Shown: piece by piece, positions 9,593 to 20,840 of the stretch | Position numbering within the stretch: the stretch's first letter is position 1 | Layout of the letters: each line of letters begins with the position of its first letter | Assembly (NCBI RefSeq): GCF_000203795.2 | Contig: NW_006281110.1 | Coordinates: 622,590-686,589 of the forward strand | Length of the DNA stretch: 64,000 nucleotides | Reading direction: 5' to 3' | Origin: Batrachochytrium dendrobatidis JAM81 | Lineage: Eukaryota > Chytridiomycota > Chytridiomycetes > Rhizophydiales | Notes under the pieces: generated by a model | Seen by the model: the letters and a program-made list of their open reading frames with translations, nothing else | Database searches by the model: none | What the model was told of the DNA's origin: nothing | Position numbers and translations under genes: made by a program

Positions 9593-10004
9593 TCCGTCGA
9601 GTGAATAGTATTAAAAGCATGCTGAGTGGTCACCCTAAATAATTAGCTTTTTTGTAAGGGTTGGTGCCGATTTGTTATCAATGTCAACCTTTAAAGGGAT
9701 ATCCCTTTATATGACGATCCGCAATTTTTACTGAACCGCTGCTCGGCTATACATTCAAACATCGTACGATTGATTGATCAATTGTGTAGCTTCCCGCCCT
9801 TATTCACCCTAACCCTGATTAGTGTGTCAAATCATAATCAAATAAGCACAGTCCATGCAAACCTGTATGCGATTGAATTGATATTCAGTTATTAGTTGTT
9901 CATCAATGGATTCAATCAATCAATTGAATCAATACAATGTAGTCCATGTTGCAATCACAATGTCACATTGATGATCAGTGACTTGCAGCTGTTGTGTTGG
10001 CATT

Positions 10005-10408
10005 GCATGTTGTGTGTTACTATATCAATATCGATTGTCACTATATAGCTGTATTGACTACACATCATGATCATATGTCATGGTTGACTCGTATTCTGGA
10101 TTGATGTACACATTGTATTGTATTGCATCACTCGAACACGAACACGAACTTTGTATGACTCGTTGAGCAACTTGTTCAATAACTCGTTGTATGACTCGTA
10201 TATATACTGCAATTGGATCCAGTCATTCGACATCACAACACTGTCCACATACAACCTGATTGTGATGGTGGTTGTCGATCTGATTGTCGTGTCAGTATAT
10301 ATGTCGAGTATGTACATCCGAGTGATCAAGCCATACATGTATATGCACACAATACATACAATACACACCAGTTGCGTTGATCAGCATGTGTCAACTGATC
10401 AATATTAT
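10005..10408. repeat. Array spacer block, copy 5 (truncated)
   Basis: The block is identical in register to the other copies up to the CAACTGATCAATAT word, then breaks off into unrelated sequence (TATTACAGTTG). No paralog follows; this is the right border of the array. The next gene is a single-copy receptor-like gene on the other strand. Confidence 0.85.
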
Positions 10409-10841
10409 TACAGTTGTATTTGTGTAAAATGGAGTATTGTTTTTGAGCAAGTCAATGATTAAATGTTGTGTTTTCTTAATAGACTAAATTTGGCACGTTC
10501 AATTCTTCAATAAACAGTGTCCATCATTGATGTATACAATCAAACTGTAGTATTTAAAAACTTGCAGATACGCTATAGTTTAGAATATCCAAGATTGTAC
10601 ATCTCGATAAAACAAGTTATTTTTATGCCAGTCAACTAGAGTTCACGACAATGTTGTCCAATAAATTTGATACCAACTGTGTCATGAGACTGGATATTTA
10701 TTATGCACTTTGTTACCCTTATTTACTGAATACGGCAATTAGTCTGTTTGTGCACTCGGGTTGCTCAAATTCACGGATCGTTCATATAATTTTAGTGTTG
10801 AGTTTTAAAGTTCTTTTTATTGTCATCAATACTACTGTATT
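10409..10841. other. Intergenic region at the array border
   Basis: Sequence between the truncated repeat and the receptor-like gene. A 79-codon frame starting at 10651 overlaps the start of the downstream gene in another frame and has no domain, so I treat it as noncoding or 5' leader. No clear TATA box or other site was assigned. Confidence 0.4.
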
Positions 10842-12285
10842 ATGTGGAGTAGTGCTATACGCTCTCATGCACTTTTATATATTCAACTGATTATCATTTC
10901 AGCTGTTCTGTGGTTTAGCAATGTTGGTGCATCAGTAACTACCACAGATTCAATTGCATTCGACTCCAATCAAGCCACTATTTCACCGCCACTTTTGGTC
11001 AAGAGAAATAGAATCGAGACGTTAACAACCACAGCAGAATGCGACTTTTTCCTATGTAGCATTGCAGGTACTCCTCAAGCAGCAACCACATTCTTACTGG
11101 GGACAATCACTCTCCTTATCAATGTGATTGCATTTTTTCTGGCATTGTATAATATGGACTATCCTCCACTTCGAGCAAAACAACTTTTGCTAGTTGGATT
11201 AGGGCTGATGGGTGGATGTTGTTGGTTTTATGGGTTTATGCTTGCAGCTGGACTGCTGATTGTTCCTGACCTTCTTCCCAGTTGTCCATTCTGGACGGTT
11301 GTTGTTCAAGTAAGTATCAATGTTTTGTATACGCCTATTGGTTGCACTATAAGTGTTGCTGTTCTTGACAACACTTGGTTTGCAAAAAAGAACTAAAAAG
11401 TATTGTACATTGCTAATTACTTGATTGTCTTGTATACCATTGTAGATATCATTGGGTTCGTTGACAATTGTTACTACAATTTTGCTGAGGTTATACCGAC
11501 TTTTTCGTGTCATTGTTCAGGTAAGCTAACCCTCAAGATGGTCATCATGTTATTAGAAACTCATTGCTGTCTACCAAATTCATTTTTGATGACTAATACT
11601 TGGTTGCTAGACAAAACCTGTACAGGGGCTGGATTACCTACTCTGGTGGGTCGTTATTCTGCTACCATCCATCTTGATCGCCATCTTTGGTCTTTCTCTG
11701 CCTGAAGAGTATGTGAACTTTTTAAATCCAGAAACCGGCCAGTGCAAATTCAATCCCACTTACAAGTTTGTCATCATTTCCTTGATTGGTCTTATGATTT
11801 TCATTGTGGGAGTAAGTAATCGAGTGGTGATTTGAATCAACATGCAACTTATACCATGTACTTTTTATTAGGGATCCATATACTATGTAGGCAAGAGAAT
11901 CCACATTTCAGCATTTAACGAGTTTCGAGAAAATAAGATCTTGCTTTTATTTGCTCTTGTAGCATTCTTTTTCAATTTGGTTTTCAATGCTACCAAACTG
12001 TTCCACAATTCATGGGCTCAAATGATTGTTGCCATGATTACTCTTATTATCGTGCACATGAATTTCTGGATTCTTATTTGGGAACCTTTATATGCCTGGT
12101 AAGTAATACAATGGATTGCATGTTCACGCTAGTTGCTAATTGCTAATTGATTCCAACTATTTATTAGTTATTTTAATCGCGAAGACTATTTGATGGACTT
12201 TCTTATTGAACTCAATGGTGCAGGTCAATCATCTCATGGAACGTCTGATCCAATCTACAGTAATAGTACATGTGTAAATACTTGA
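10842..12285 (+). CDS. Seven-transmembrane receptor-like protein
   Basis: Five exons: 10842-11309, 11446-11520, 11611-11811, 11872-12098, 12168-12285; about 362 residues. An N-terminal hydrophobic signal (about 7-29) is followed by an extracellular segment with paired cysteines (CDFFLC) and then seven hydrophobic helices, the last ending in WILIWEPLYAC before a hydrophilic tail of about 38 residues. Signal peptide plus seven helices is G-protein-coupled-receptor topology. I cannot assign a GPCR class or ligand; no RGS or kinase domain is fused. All splice sites are GT-AG and preserve frame. A poly(A) signal AATAAA lies at 12381-12386. Role in sensing is inference from topology only. Confidence 0.75.
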
Positions 12286-12590
12286 GCCAAAATGTACCAT
12301 GAGAGTTGTGTATTCAAGATAAAACCTTTAGAATCATGAATTTATTTTATTAGTTTATGATTACAACTCGACCATTTGCAAATAAAATGTCAAAGCAGTT
12401 CATGTGTGAGTTATTGAGTAATACACAGCATGTTTGGTATGACAGAACTTGACCAAAATCATATTTAAGAAACATATTTCAACAAAAATAGTCGTAATTT
12501 GATAGTAGAAATCTGACCAGGTGATGATGAGCCAGACTTGAGATGAACAGTTGGATTGGTTTTGCTTTATTGTAGTTCGCGACCATCTTC
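12286..12590. other. Intergenic region, receptor gene to isochorismatase gene
   Basis: It holds the probable 3' UTR of the receptor-like gene, with AATAAA at 12381-12386, and the promoter of the next gene. No TATA box is obvious. Confidence 0.4.
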
Positions 12591-13482
12591 ATGTCAAGTA
12601 TTGCGATTGGTTCACTACAGCGAGTTACTGCATCTGCTCTATCCACTGCTGTTCGCACTAGAACCATGTCTATCCAGGCCACTCCTCTCCCACAATCTAC
12701 TGCATTTTTCCTCTGTGACATTCAAGAGCGATTCAGACCACACATTTGGCAGTATCCTCATGTTGTTGCTACTGCCAATAAAATGGTAAGTATTTTAATG
12801 TGCATCAAACCATCATCCTTCTACTCATGAGTGGATGAACATTGTGTAGGTTCAAGCATCCAAGGTTCTTAAAGTACCGCTTGTTGTGACAGAACATGTT
12901 CCAAAAACGTTTGGAACAACAGCAGCTGAGCTGGATGTGACTACCGCTGTATGTTGTCTGTCCAAGACCAAGTTCTCCATGTGGACGGATCAAGTCAAGG
13001 ATCTTGTTTTAAACAAACTGCAATCCAAGTCAGCAGTGCTGTTTGGTATCGAGGTAGACACTGTATTGAATCAAGTTGTTCATTGAACATGTTCAACTAA
13101 CAAGACTTTTACTTTACAACTGTATATCTAGTCTCATGTATGTGTAACTCAGACTGCATTAGACTTGCTTCGAAACAATATTGATGTCTATGTGCTTGCA
13201 GACGGTGTATCTTCAATCAACAAAGATGAAGTCAAGATCGCACTCAAGGTTTGTTCTATTCCAAGTTTATCACCAATCAATCAACATGACTGACATTCAA
13301 TAATGTTTGAATTTGAATAGAGGCTTGAGCAAGCTGGTGCTATCATTACAAGTTCTGAATCTATCCTGTTTCAAATGATGGTGGATTCTACGCATGAGCA
13401 GTTCAAGGCAATATCTAAACTTGTCAAGGATTCCAAAGAAGCTTCTGCTGCTGCTCTTGAAACCTTTGGTCCAAACCTTTGA
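12591..13482 (+). CDS. Isochorismatase-domain hydrolase (ISOC1/ISOC2-like)
   Basis: Four exons: 12591-12785, 12850-13053, 13132-13248, 13321-13482; about 225 residues, the usual size for ISOC proteins. The isochorismatase-like fold is shown by [11 protein letters not shown] near residue 40 (catalytic Asp), a central [10 protein letters not shown] segment, and [13 protein letters not shown], which carries the nucleophile-position Cys, followed by [10 protein letters not shown]. The first 25 residues are rich in Ser, Thr and Arg and lack acidic residues, compatible with a mitochondrial presequence; a second Met (12666) would remove it. Family members are cysteine hydrolases of unclear physiological substrate; isochorismate itself is not implied. 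Confidence 0.85.
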
Positions 13483-13769
13483 ATATATGAATGATTTTAA
13501 AGTGAATTCAGATTGAAATTATAAAATAGTTTTTTTATAAAGTTGAAGTGGAATTCAGCAGACTATTCATGTAACATTCATATTTGGTTGTAACCATAAA
13601 GTCACAAAGTTGAATCAACTTTTTAGGAATGAACTTGATGACGATCATTAAAAGACAACATTTGAATTGATTCGATCATTTCACAAGACTGTTTAATGTT
13701 CGATTGTGCGTGAATGCAGATTGTCAAAAACTAATTCAAAAGTTTGTAAAACTGTGATTGACATTCAAC

Positions 13770-14654
13770 ATGTTCACTGGGATTGTGGAAACAGTGGGCG
13801 TAGTATCTGCAAAAGATGTCATGGACACATCAGAAACTGGAGGAAGTGGATATTCTATTACTGTTTCTGATGCTTCAGTGGTTCTCACTGACGTTCATAT
13901 TGGTGACAGTATTGCCATCAATGGTAAGTTACAGCATAATGACATTTCCAATCAGGTCAAAACTCACCTTTCTACATTGAGTTGCTAGGTGTTTGCATGA
14001 CAGTCACCGAGTTTGATTCAGAGAGAACATCATTCAAGGTCGGTGTTGCTCCTGAAACACTTCGTAAAACCAACTTGGGTAAGGCATGAGCAATTCATCT
14101 CTACTTCGAGTCATCTTGAATCCCTCACAACGTTGCATTTTTTATTATTAGGAGAATTCGAGGTTGGTCATAAAGTCAATCTGGAACGATCCATGTCTGC
14201 AACTACAAGATATGGAGGTCATGTTGTTCAAGGACATGTTGATACTACCGTAACGATAACTAGAATCACTCCTGATCCACCCAATTCCATCACATACAGG
14301 TTTCATGTGCCTGCTTGCACTCCGTCTGCTGGAGAATCCTCACATCTTCCTTCAACCGATTTCCTTCAGTACATTGTTCCCAAGGGATACGTTTGTCTGG
14401 ATGGTACCTCGTTGACCGTGATCGATGTGGATTGGTCCACCCGCGAGTTCTCCGTCATGTTGATTGCCCATACGCTCAAATCTGTCGTCATGCCCACTAA
14501 ATCTATTGGTGATCGTGTCAATATCGAGGTGGATCAGGTTGGCAAATATGTCGAGAATATGGTGCGTGGAATGCTAATGAGCGAAAACAATACCGTTTTG
14601 GCACCCATGATTGAACGTGCCGTTGAAAAATATCTATCCAAATCTCATCAATAG
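13770..14654 (+). CDS. RIB5: Riboflavin synthase, alpha chain
   Basis: Three exons: 13770-13923, 13989-14078, 14152-14654; about 248 residues. It catalyses dismutation of two 6,7-dimethyl-8-ribityllumazine molecules to riboflavin (EC 2.5.1.9). The diagnostic N-terminus MFTGIVE fixes the start at 13770 rather than the upstream Met at 13758. Two lumazine-binding repeats are visible: the first with INGVCMTVTEF, the second beginning at YGGHVVQGHVD, with LDGTSLTVIDVD near residue 155. Length is slightly above the bacterial enzyme, as usual in fungi. Poly(A) signal AATAAA at 14707-14712. It converges with the IBtk-like gene, 123 bases away. Confidence 0.95.
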
Positions 14655-14777
14655 AACACCACTCTATTCACTTGTCTTCTTTCAATCCCTATCGCTACTA
14701 GTGATGAATAAACACGCCCGTTTTGAATCAAGTGAAAAAAGTGTATTATGAATGCAATCAACAAATAATTATGGCAG

Positions 14778-17700
14778 TCACAAGCCTCGACGAATGTGAA
14801 ACCACTCGCCAGTTCCATTGGCTTGCGTCATGGTATAGTATTCCGTCAAAGCCCGAACAGCTTCCTCTTCCATCTGGATACGAAGTAGTGATTTTTGAAG
14901 TGTACGTGCAAGCGTTTGAGCTTCCACGACCTGCTCATTTTGTATATCTGCAAAAGATTGTACCGGCCAAAGTGGTTTCTGTTGCTGTTGACGTGGCTGA
15001 TTGCATGAATCAGTAGTGGGACCTTGCTGTGTTTTAGCAATTGATCCAGAGTGTTTTCGGGTAGATTTCACAACGGGTGTAAATACCACAGATGAAGCTG
15101 ATGTTGAAAATTTGGTTGGGACAGATTTCCCTGTATTCGGCCAAGGTGTTACCGAGCCTAAACTCGATGAAGTTGCATAATTGATCGACTCAACATCTAA
15201 ATCACGAGTATCAGATAGACTGTTGGTCAATACATCTGCACAAATAGGAATAGTTTTCCATGCAGGCGAGGATGATGGCAGAAGCTCTACTATATTGGTT
15301 TGAGCCGCCAACTTGGCAGCTTCCTTTTTGCGCTGTTTCTGACTAGGTTTAGATTTGACAAGTTTTAACGGTTCCATTGGCTCACCAAGGTTGAATGGAG
15401 AATGAGGTGCATTTTCAATGGATCTTGCTATAGGTTTCAAAGAAGATGGCGATGGTGGCTAGTTCAAATTGATAAAACACGGCCAGTCAATAGTTGTGTT
15501 TAAAATATACCCTACATTCAATAGAGCTTGCTGTTTATCCAAGTTTGGCATCAGATCACTTACAATTAAAAATGATACACTTGGACCAAGTTTAACCGGA
15601 CTTGGAATGGATAAACTTGGTCCAGAACCAGAACCAGTCTCGGATTTACGAGTCTCGTCCATGATTTCTCGCAAAGACATCTTTGGTCTAATAAACAAAT
15701 CATGATGTGTATATGAATTAGCTGGGCCGTGAAATACCATGAATTAAACTCGACAGATTAAATGTATACCCGGTATTAACTGGCTGCATCACAGGAGACC
15801 AGCCCTTTAAAACAGGTGTAGTTTCTGGCAAAGAGCTACCAGCAGGAAAAGCTCCGGTTGTCTTGGACGAGTCTGAAGATGCTTCAAACACATCCAACTT
15901 GACAAATGTCGATTTTTTACTTTTTACACTTGAATAGGTTGAAGTGTTTGGATCGGCTTGGCTAGATGTACCATGCTTTCTGTGACGCGATGTCGCTACA
16001 AGAGGTAATTTGTCATTTGCACGACTCTTTGAGACGGTTTCTTGCTGATCAGGTAAATCAGTATCTAGTTCTAGTTGAAACACTTGCTCATCAAGATGAT
16101 CACCCACAGTACCAGATTCGCCAGGAGATATTGCTGATAAACTAGGACTAACAGCGCTCAGTAATGGCGAAGTGATGGATGCGTTTTGTGTTTTGGAGAA
16201 TCTACAAACAGGCTTTAAACTCGAACCAGGACAAGACGCGGATCCATATGTACTTGATGCACTAAACCCACTATTTATGGTGCTTTGACTTCCAATTGCG
16301 CATCTACTTCCAAAACTACTCGAAGAAATGACATTCTCTTTAAGTAAGCCATAATCTACATTACTTGAAGCATAAATAAACGGTAAATCAGTAGTACCAA
16401 CGCTAGTTGCAGACTCGTTGATAGTATTATGGTTCAGTCCAGCTTGTTTTCGAATCTCATAAACGGCCTGCTTCTTTTCATTTGAAGCTTCTTGAGCCTT
16501 GATTGTTCTCGCTCTCAGTTGAGCATAAAACCCATCAGACCCACGCATGCACGGCGACTTTTGTGTTTGCAAAACCCTCAGCCTCGATTCAATACCAAAT
16601 ATCATAAACTCGTCCAAATCCCTGAACCAACGACTGCATTCCAAGAATGTTTCCAAATTCCAGCAAATAAAATCAAGACATATGTTTTTGAGTCGAGCTG
16701 AGGAATATCGATCGGCTATTTTAAGAAAACTGACTGCAGTTTTGATGTCCAGCAAGTGGACTAAAATATCACTGCAGCAATCTTTGAGGTAGGTTGAATC
16801 AGAAAGTAAAAGTTCATCTGCTGCAGCCATCACGCTTGTTACAAACTCGATGAATTCTGCTGGATTCGAGTGGTTTAAAGATTCAAATAGCGTACTTGCA
16901 TCTGCATTTGTGTAAATCCATTCTATAACCACGAGAAATACTGCATGCGAGATGTGTGTCAAGTCAATGTTTTGCTTTTTTAAAAGCGGTGCACATGAAT
17001 CTGTTTCAGCATGGCAATTCCACAGAGAACCAGGGCCAACAATTGCATTAAAAAACGTACTGCGGGCAGATAAAATAACAGAATGAGCCTCTATTCTATG
17101 ATTATCTGCCAAGTGTATTACAACGTCAGTGAATCGATCTCGATGACGATGATAAAGCGCTGAAATAGATTTCTGGAACCTTTCATTGGTGTAACATATA
17201 CGATCAGACTTGGCACGCGGCAAGAGTGTAATTGGAGCAAGAGTCGGAGATACAGGATTTAGTCCTGCTTTGATGTTAGCATAAAGAATCTCGGTTTCAT
17301 CTAGTTCAAAACAACGTGCCAGTTTGGTAAATTCTATTTGAGCACGATTAAACAGGTTTGAGTTTCTGTGGTTATTCTGTTTGTCGGTGGAACCAAAACT
17401 TTGATCATTGAAATCATTTTCAGATGTAAATACGGAATCGCTCAATAAAAATTCAGTATATATGCAGCCAGTGTATACAAAATATAAAAATGATTTCCCG
17501 CTTGCAGAGTGTATATGGGGAAACCTAAATCGCACAAGCGGCACATCTTTTTCTGGAAACGTCATCGTATCAAGCAACGACTTGAGACTACTTGCATAAC
17601 CAATATGTCTAGTTTCCGGAGATTTTGATTTTTTTGGAGATTTGGCAATGTATTCAGTTGGCGAGTCTGCACAGTTTATGGATGATAATGCAGACCAAAA

Positions 17701-20456
17701 TACAGGACTGCGTGCTGCAAGTATTGCTCGATGGGCGTATAGTTTTACACATCCTTCAAATTCAAATTCAATATCAAATGATGAGTTGGGAAATATTTCA
17801 GGTGGTTCAAAAACGGGAAACAGCGGAGCTTCAATATGAGAAATAGCTGCATCAACTGGAAAGTTGGCCGATTGATCTGAACTAGGGGTTTCCAAACTCT
17901 TGTAATGGTCAATGGTTAGCTGCTGTTGAAACTGCTCAAGATGCAATGGTAACGGATATAGAGCTCGATATAAATCACTAGATAACTGGTTGTCAGGAAG
18001 TGGTGGTAGGGATGGCCTGCAGTCAGATCTTACTGCAGCAAACGCACCGCCAGAGCTAGCCACAACCATGACAATGTGCTGCAGATTTGGAATCATGGTG
18101 TACTTGAAAAACACGTTGGAGTCCTTTGGGTGCATAGATGATAGTCCACCTTGAGAAAAATACGAAGCCAACGACAAGGTTGATGCAATTCCAGAACTAG
18201 AAGCTCCAGGCACTGATGATTCATTTAGCATCTTGGCAGCCGCAACAGCTGGACTAACATAAACGGATCGTTCACTAGATGCCAACGGTTGAGTAGATTG
18301 AGCCTGCACACGACGGGTTCCAACAAATACATGTCCAGAAATCGTACCAATAATAATACTCGAGTCAACTCCAATATCTACATCATGAGCAGCCATAAAC
18401 TTTTTTCGCACAGACCAAACCAGTTTTGGACGCTGTTGTGGAAAATTGACTTGCTGCCAAGAGTCTTGAAACCGAGATTCAGGCGGTGACCACATGTACA
18501 CATCGCCTGTTGACATGAGTGCAGCATATTGATGGTTTCCAGACACAATTTTAACAACAGAGCGAGAACCCGTATGGGATGATCCAGAACCGTGCTTTGC
18601 AGGCTGAGAAGGTCGTGATCCTGACATCAATAAAGAAGCATTTGAAGATTGCGGGCGAGTGAACGATTTGAGCGGTTTAGAAAATGGAAAAACAACCTTG
18701 GAAATCTTGTTTTCTGCAAAAACATAGACATCAAAACTCCCCACCAACACAGCTGTAGAGCAATTGGTTGAAGCAACAGATAAGATCATTTGAACAGGAA
18801 ACGAAGTCACTTTTCTTGGCACAACTTGCACTGGCTGTTGATAACCTGAAACAGTTAAAGGTAGATGACAGGTATTGGTATAATTTAAAAAAGGTCGAAC
18901 ACGTATTATAGCACATTCAACTGCTTGATTCAGAATACGTACCGAGTTGGCCATTGTTTGTTCCCCAAGTGTAAATCACACCTGAAGTAGTATATACAAC
19001 CGAGTGATACTTTGATCCAGCTCCACCAACACATACTGTTTTTTTAAGCTGGACCATCTGAGGATGACATTCACGTGGTAAACTGTCACCAGATGCTTCA
19101 CTATAGTAGCCTAAAAACAGTAATGATCAAATATTCGAATGAGTGAATTATCCACATGTTTTACGAGCATCCAATCAAAAAACAAATGACTAGGTAATAC
19201 AATTGAATACCTAGCTGAGCATATTTGTTACTGCCCCAAGTCCACACATCACCATTCAAGGTAATGGCAATAGTATGATCAGGACCTGCAGCTACAAACC
19301 CAATGTTGTTTGTCAATTCAGTTACTTCTGTCGGACGCATCGTGGTTTCCTCATGACCAAGTCCGAGTCTTCCACCACCTCCAAACCCGTGTGTATACAA
19401 TCGATCCTTGGTACGAATACAAACGTGATATTTCGACATGACCACTTGCTCAACCTGTGAATCATACTCTGATAACGTAGCATAGGATACAGGCACATTT
19501 CCAGTTGTGTGAAGAGAATGTACAAGATCTATTTGTTCAGGGATTGCTCGATCTTGGGTATTTGGAAATCCTAAAGTCTAAACTCGTTGAATAAAAATAA
19601 TAGTACCATGGACAAGATCAGATATCAAAATAGCAATATGATTCAGTATTGACATGGCGTCGAATACATACAAAATTCTTATTTGAGCCCCAACTCCAAA
19701 CCGAGGTTGCTGGGTTTAACAAAGTGCTGCTATTTGGAAATGACTGATCATCAAGAAATGTATCAACGCCATCTGAATCATGGCTAGTAGTATCTTCAAC
19801 CGCGTATGTAGCTGTAGATCCGTTGTGATGCAAATATGGTCCAGTTTGATTTTCTTTGTTAATCTGATGCAGATACCCACTAGGTGAATCTAGATCTGCA
19901 AACAGTCTAGGCTGTTTCATTGTAATCTAAAAACAAAGCTTATAAATTTGACAATTGCGCCATGCAATGCTACTGATTGAAATCAAAACATGGGTAATAC
20001 GCACATTCAAAAGGTCTAAACATGTGCAACCCTCCTTGTCTTTAATGCCGAGATTTGCATCAGGTCGAAGCTGAAGTATTTTTAAAAAGATGTCCAAATT
20101 GCCGTGATAAATGCACTGCATTTGGGCACAAGTTAGAATACAAAGTCGGATGATTGGTAATGCTGTTCAATCCGGTAGTTATCAACTCTTGTATTTACCT
20201 TGTGTAGAACAGTATATCCAGACTCCAAATCTTGCAGATTAATATTGAGTTTGCGAGACTCTGCAAGTGCCAATATCGATGCTCGCTTTGATTCGTAATC
20301 CGGGATAGTTAAACTATCAGAACTGACACAGTTGGAAGCAATCTCAACCACTGCGACCATCAACGGTGTATTTCCAAAAACATCCCGTTCATTTACTAAA
20401 TCGTCCTTGATGCTTTCCTTGTGACTAGACCGACGCCGTTGCTGATTCCCTTGCAT
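14778..20456 (-). CDS. IBtk-like ankyrin / RCC1 / double-BTB protein
   Basis: Eight exons: 20199-20456, 20005-20115, 19672-19926, 19211-19577, 18943-19110, 15770-18845, 15564-15687, 14778-15458; spliced length 5040 bases, about 1679 residues. Ankyrin repeats come first (about 20-125, with GNTPLMVAV and SGYTVLHK). RCC1 repeats follow (about 190-400, WSWGSNKNF, GGGGRLGLGHEE, WTWGSNKYAQLG, YTWGTNNGQLG). Two BTB domains lie at about 735-870 and 950-1080 (YAHRAILAARS and IEAHSVILSARS). The C-terminus keeps a PKMSLREIMDE stretch, a KPSQKQRKKEA basic segment and a final EEEAVRALTEYY helix. This order is that of animal IBtk (inhibitor of Bruton tyrosine kinase), a CUL3 ubiquitin-ligase adaptor; fission yeast Btb3 is a likely relative. 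BTK itself is not expected here, so CUL3 adaptor is the more likely role. Confidence 0.9.
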
Positions 20457-20840
20457 GCTTTGAATGTTGATCCAAAATCCTAATAAATCCAGTACTGGCG
20501 TTTAATCAGTAATAAATCCTGAAAACACTGTCGTACACTGTCGTACACCAAAGTGCTCCAACCGTCAACAAAGTACTCCAACAGTCAACAAAGTACTCCA
20601 ACCGTCAACAAAGTCGACTTGCTGAACAGCTCATTCGAGTAAGCCGCGTGACTACCAAATTCTTGAGCCAGAAACTATACCACGTGATTTACTTCCACTT
20701 TCAGTCAAATTTGAATATTTTTATTTTATCGAAAAAAAGAAATCCAAGTGCTGGATAGTTGCAGCATTTCTATAAGTTATCTGTCCTGTCTGAACTGAAT
20801 TACTCGGCACATATAAAGATATATAAATCTACGTTTCAAA
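20457..20840. promoter_or_regulatory. Divergent promoter region, IBtk-like gene / NOP2
   Basis: A 384-base intergenic region serving two divergent genes. It contains three perfect-register 20-base tandem units of the form CAAAGTxCTCCAACxGTCAA (20549-20568, 20569-20588, 20589-20608) and, just before, two copies of ACTGTCGTAC. TATA-like sequence lies near 20814-20826 on the NOP2 side. Confidence 0.5.
20549..20608. repeat. Three 20-base tandem repeats
   Basis: Units differ by one or two bases and are followed by a fourth partial CAAAGT. They lie between the starts of two divergent genes, about 90-150 bases from the IBtk-like start codon. They could be a reiterated binding site or slippage product. 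Confidence 0.85.

Noticed and set aside
1..10410. CRISPR-like array interpretation of the repeats
   Set aside because: Repeat units are hundreds of bases long and include genes, the DNA is eukaryotic with spliceosomal introns, and there are no short regular spacers.
10651..10890. Plus-strand 79-codon frame before the receptor-like gene
   Set aside because: It overlaps the receptor start in another frame and has no in-frame splice to the downstream exons. At most an upstream open frame.
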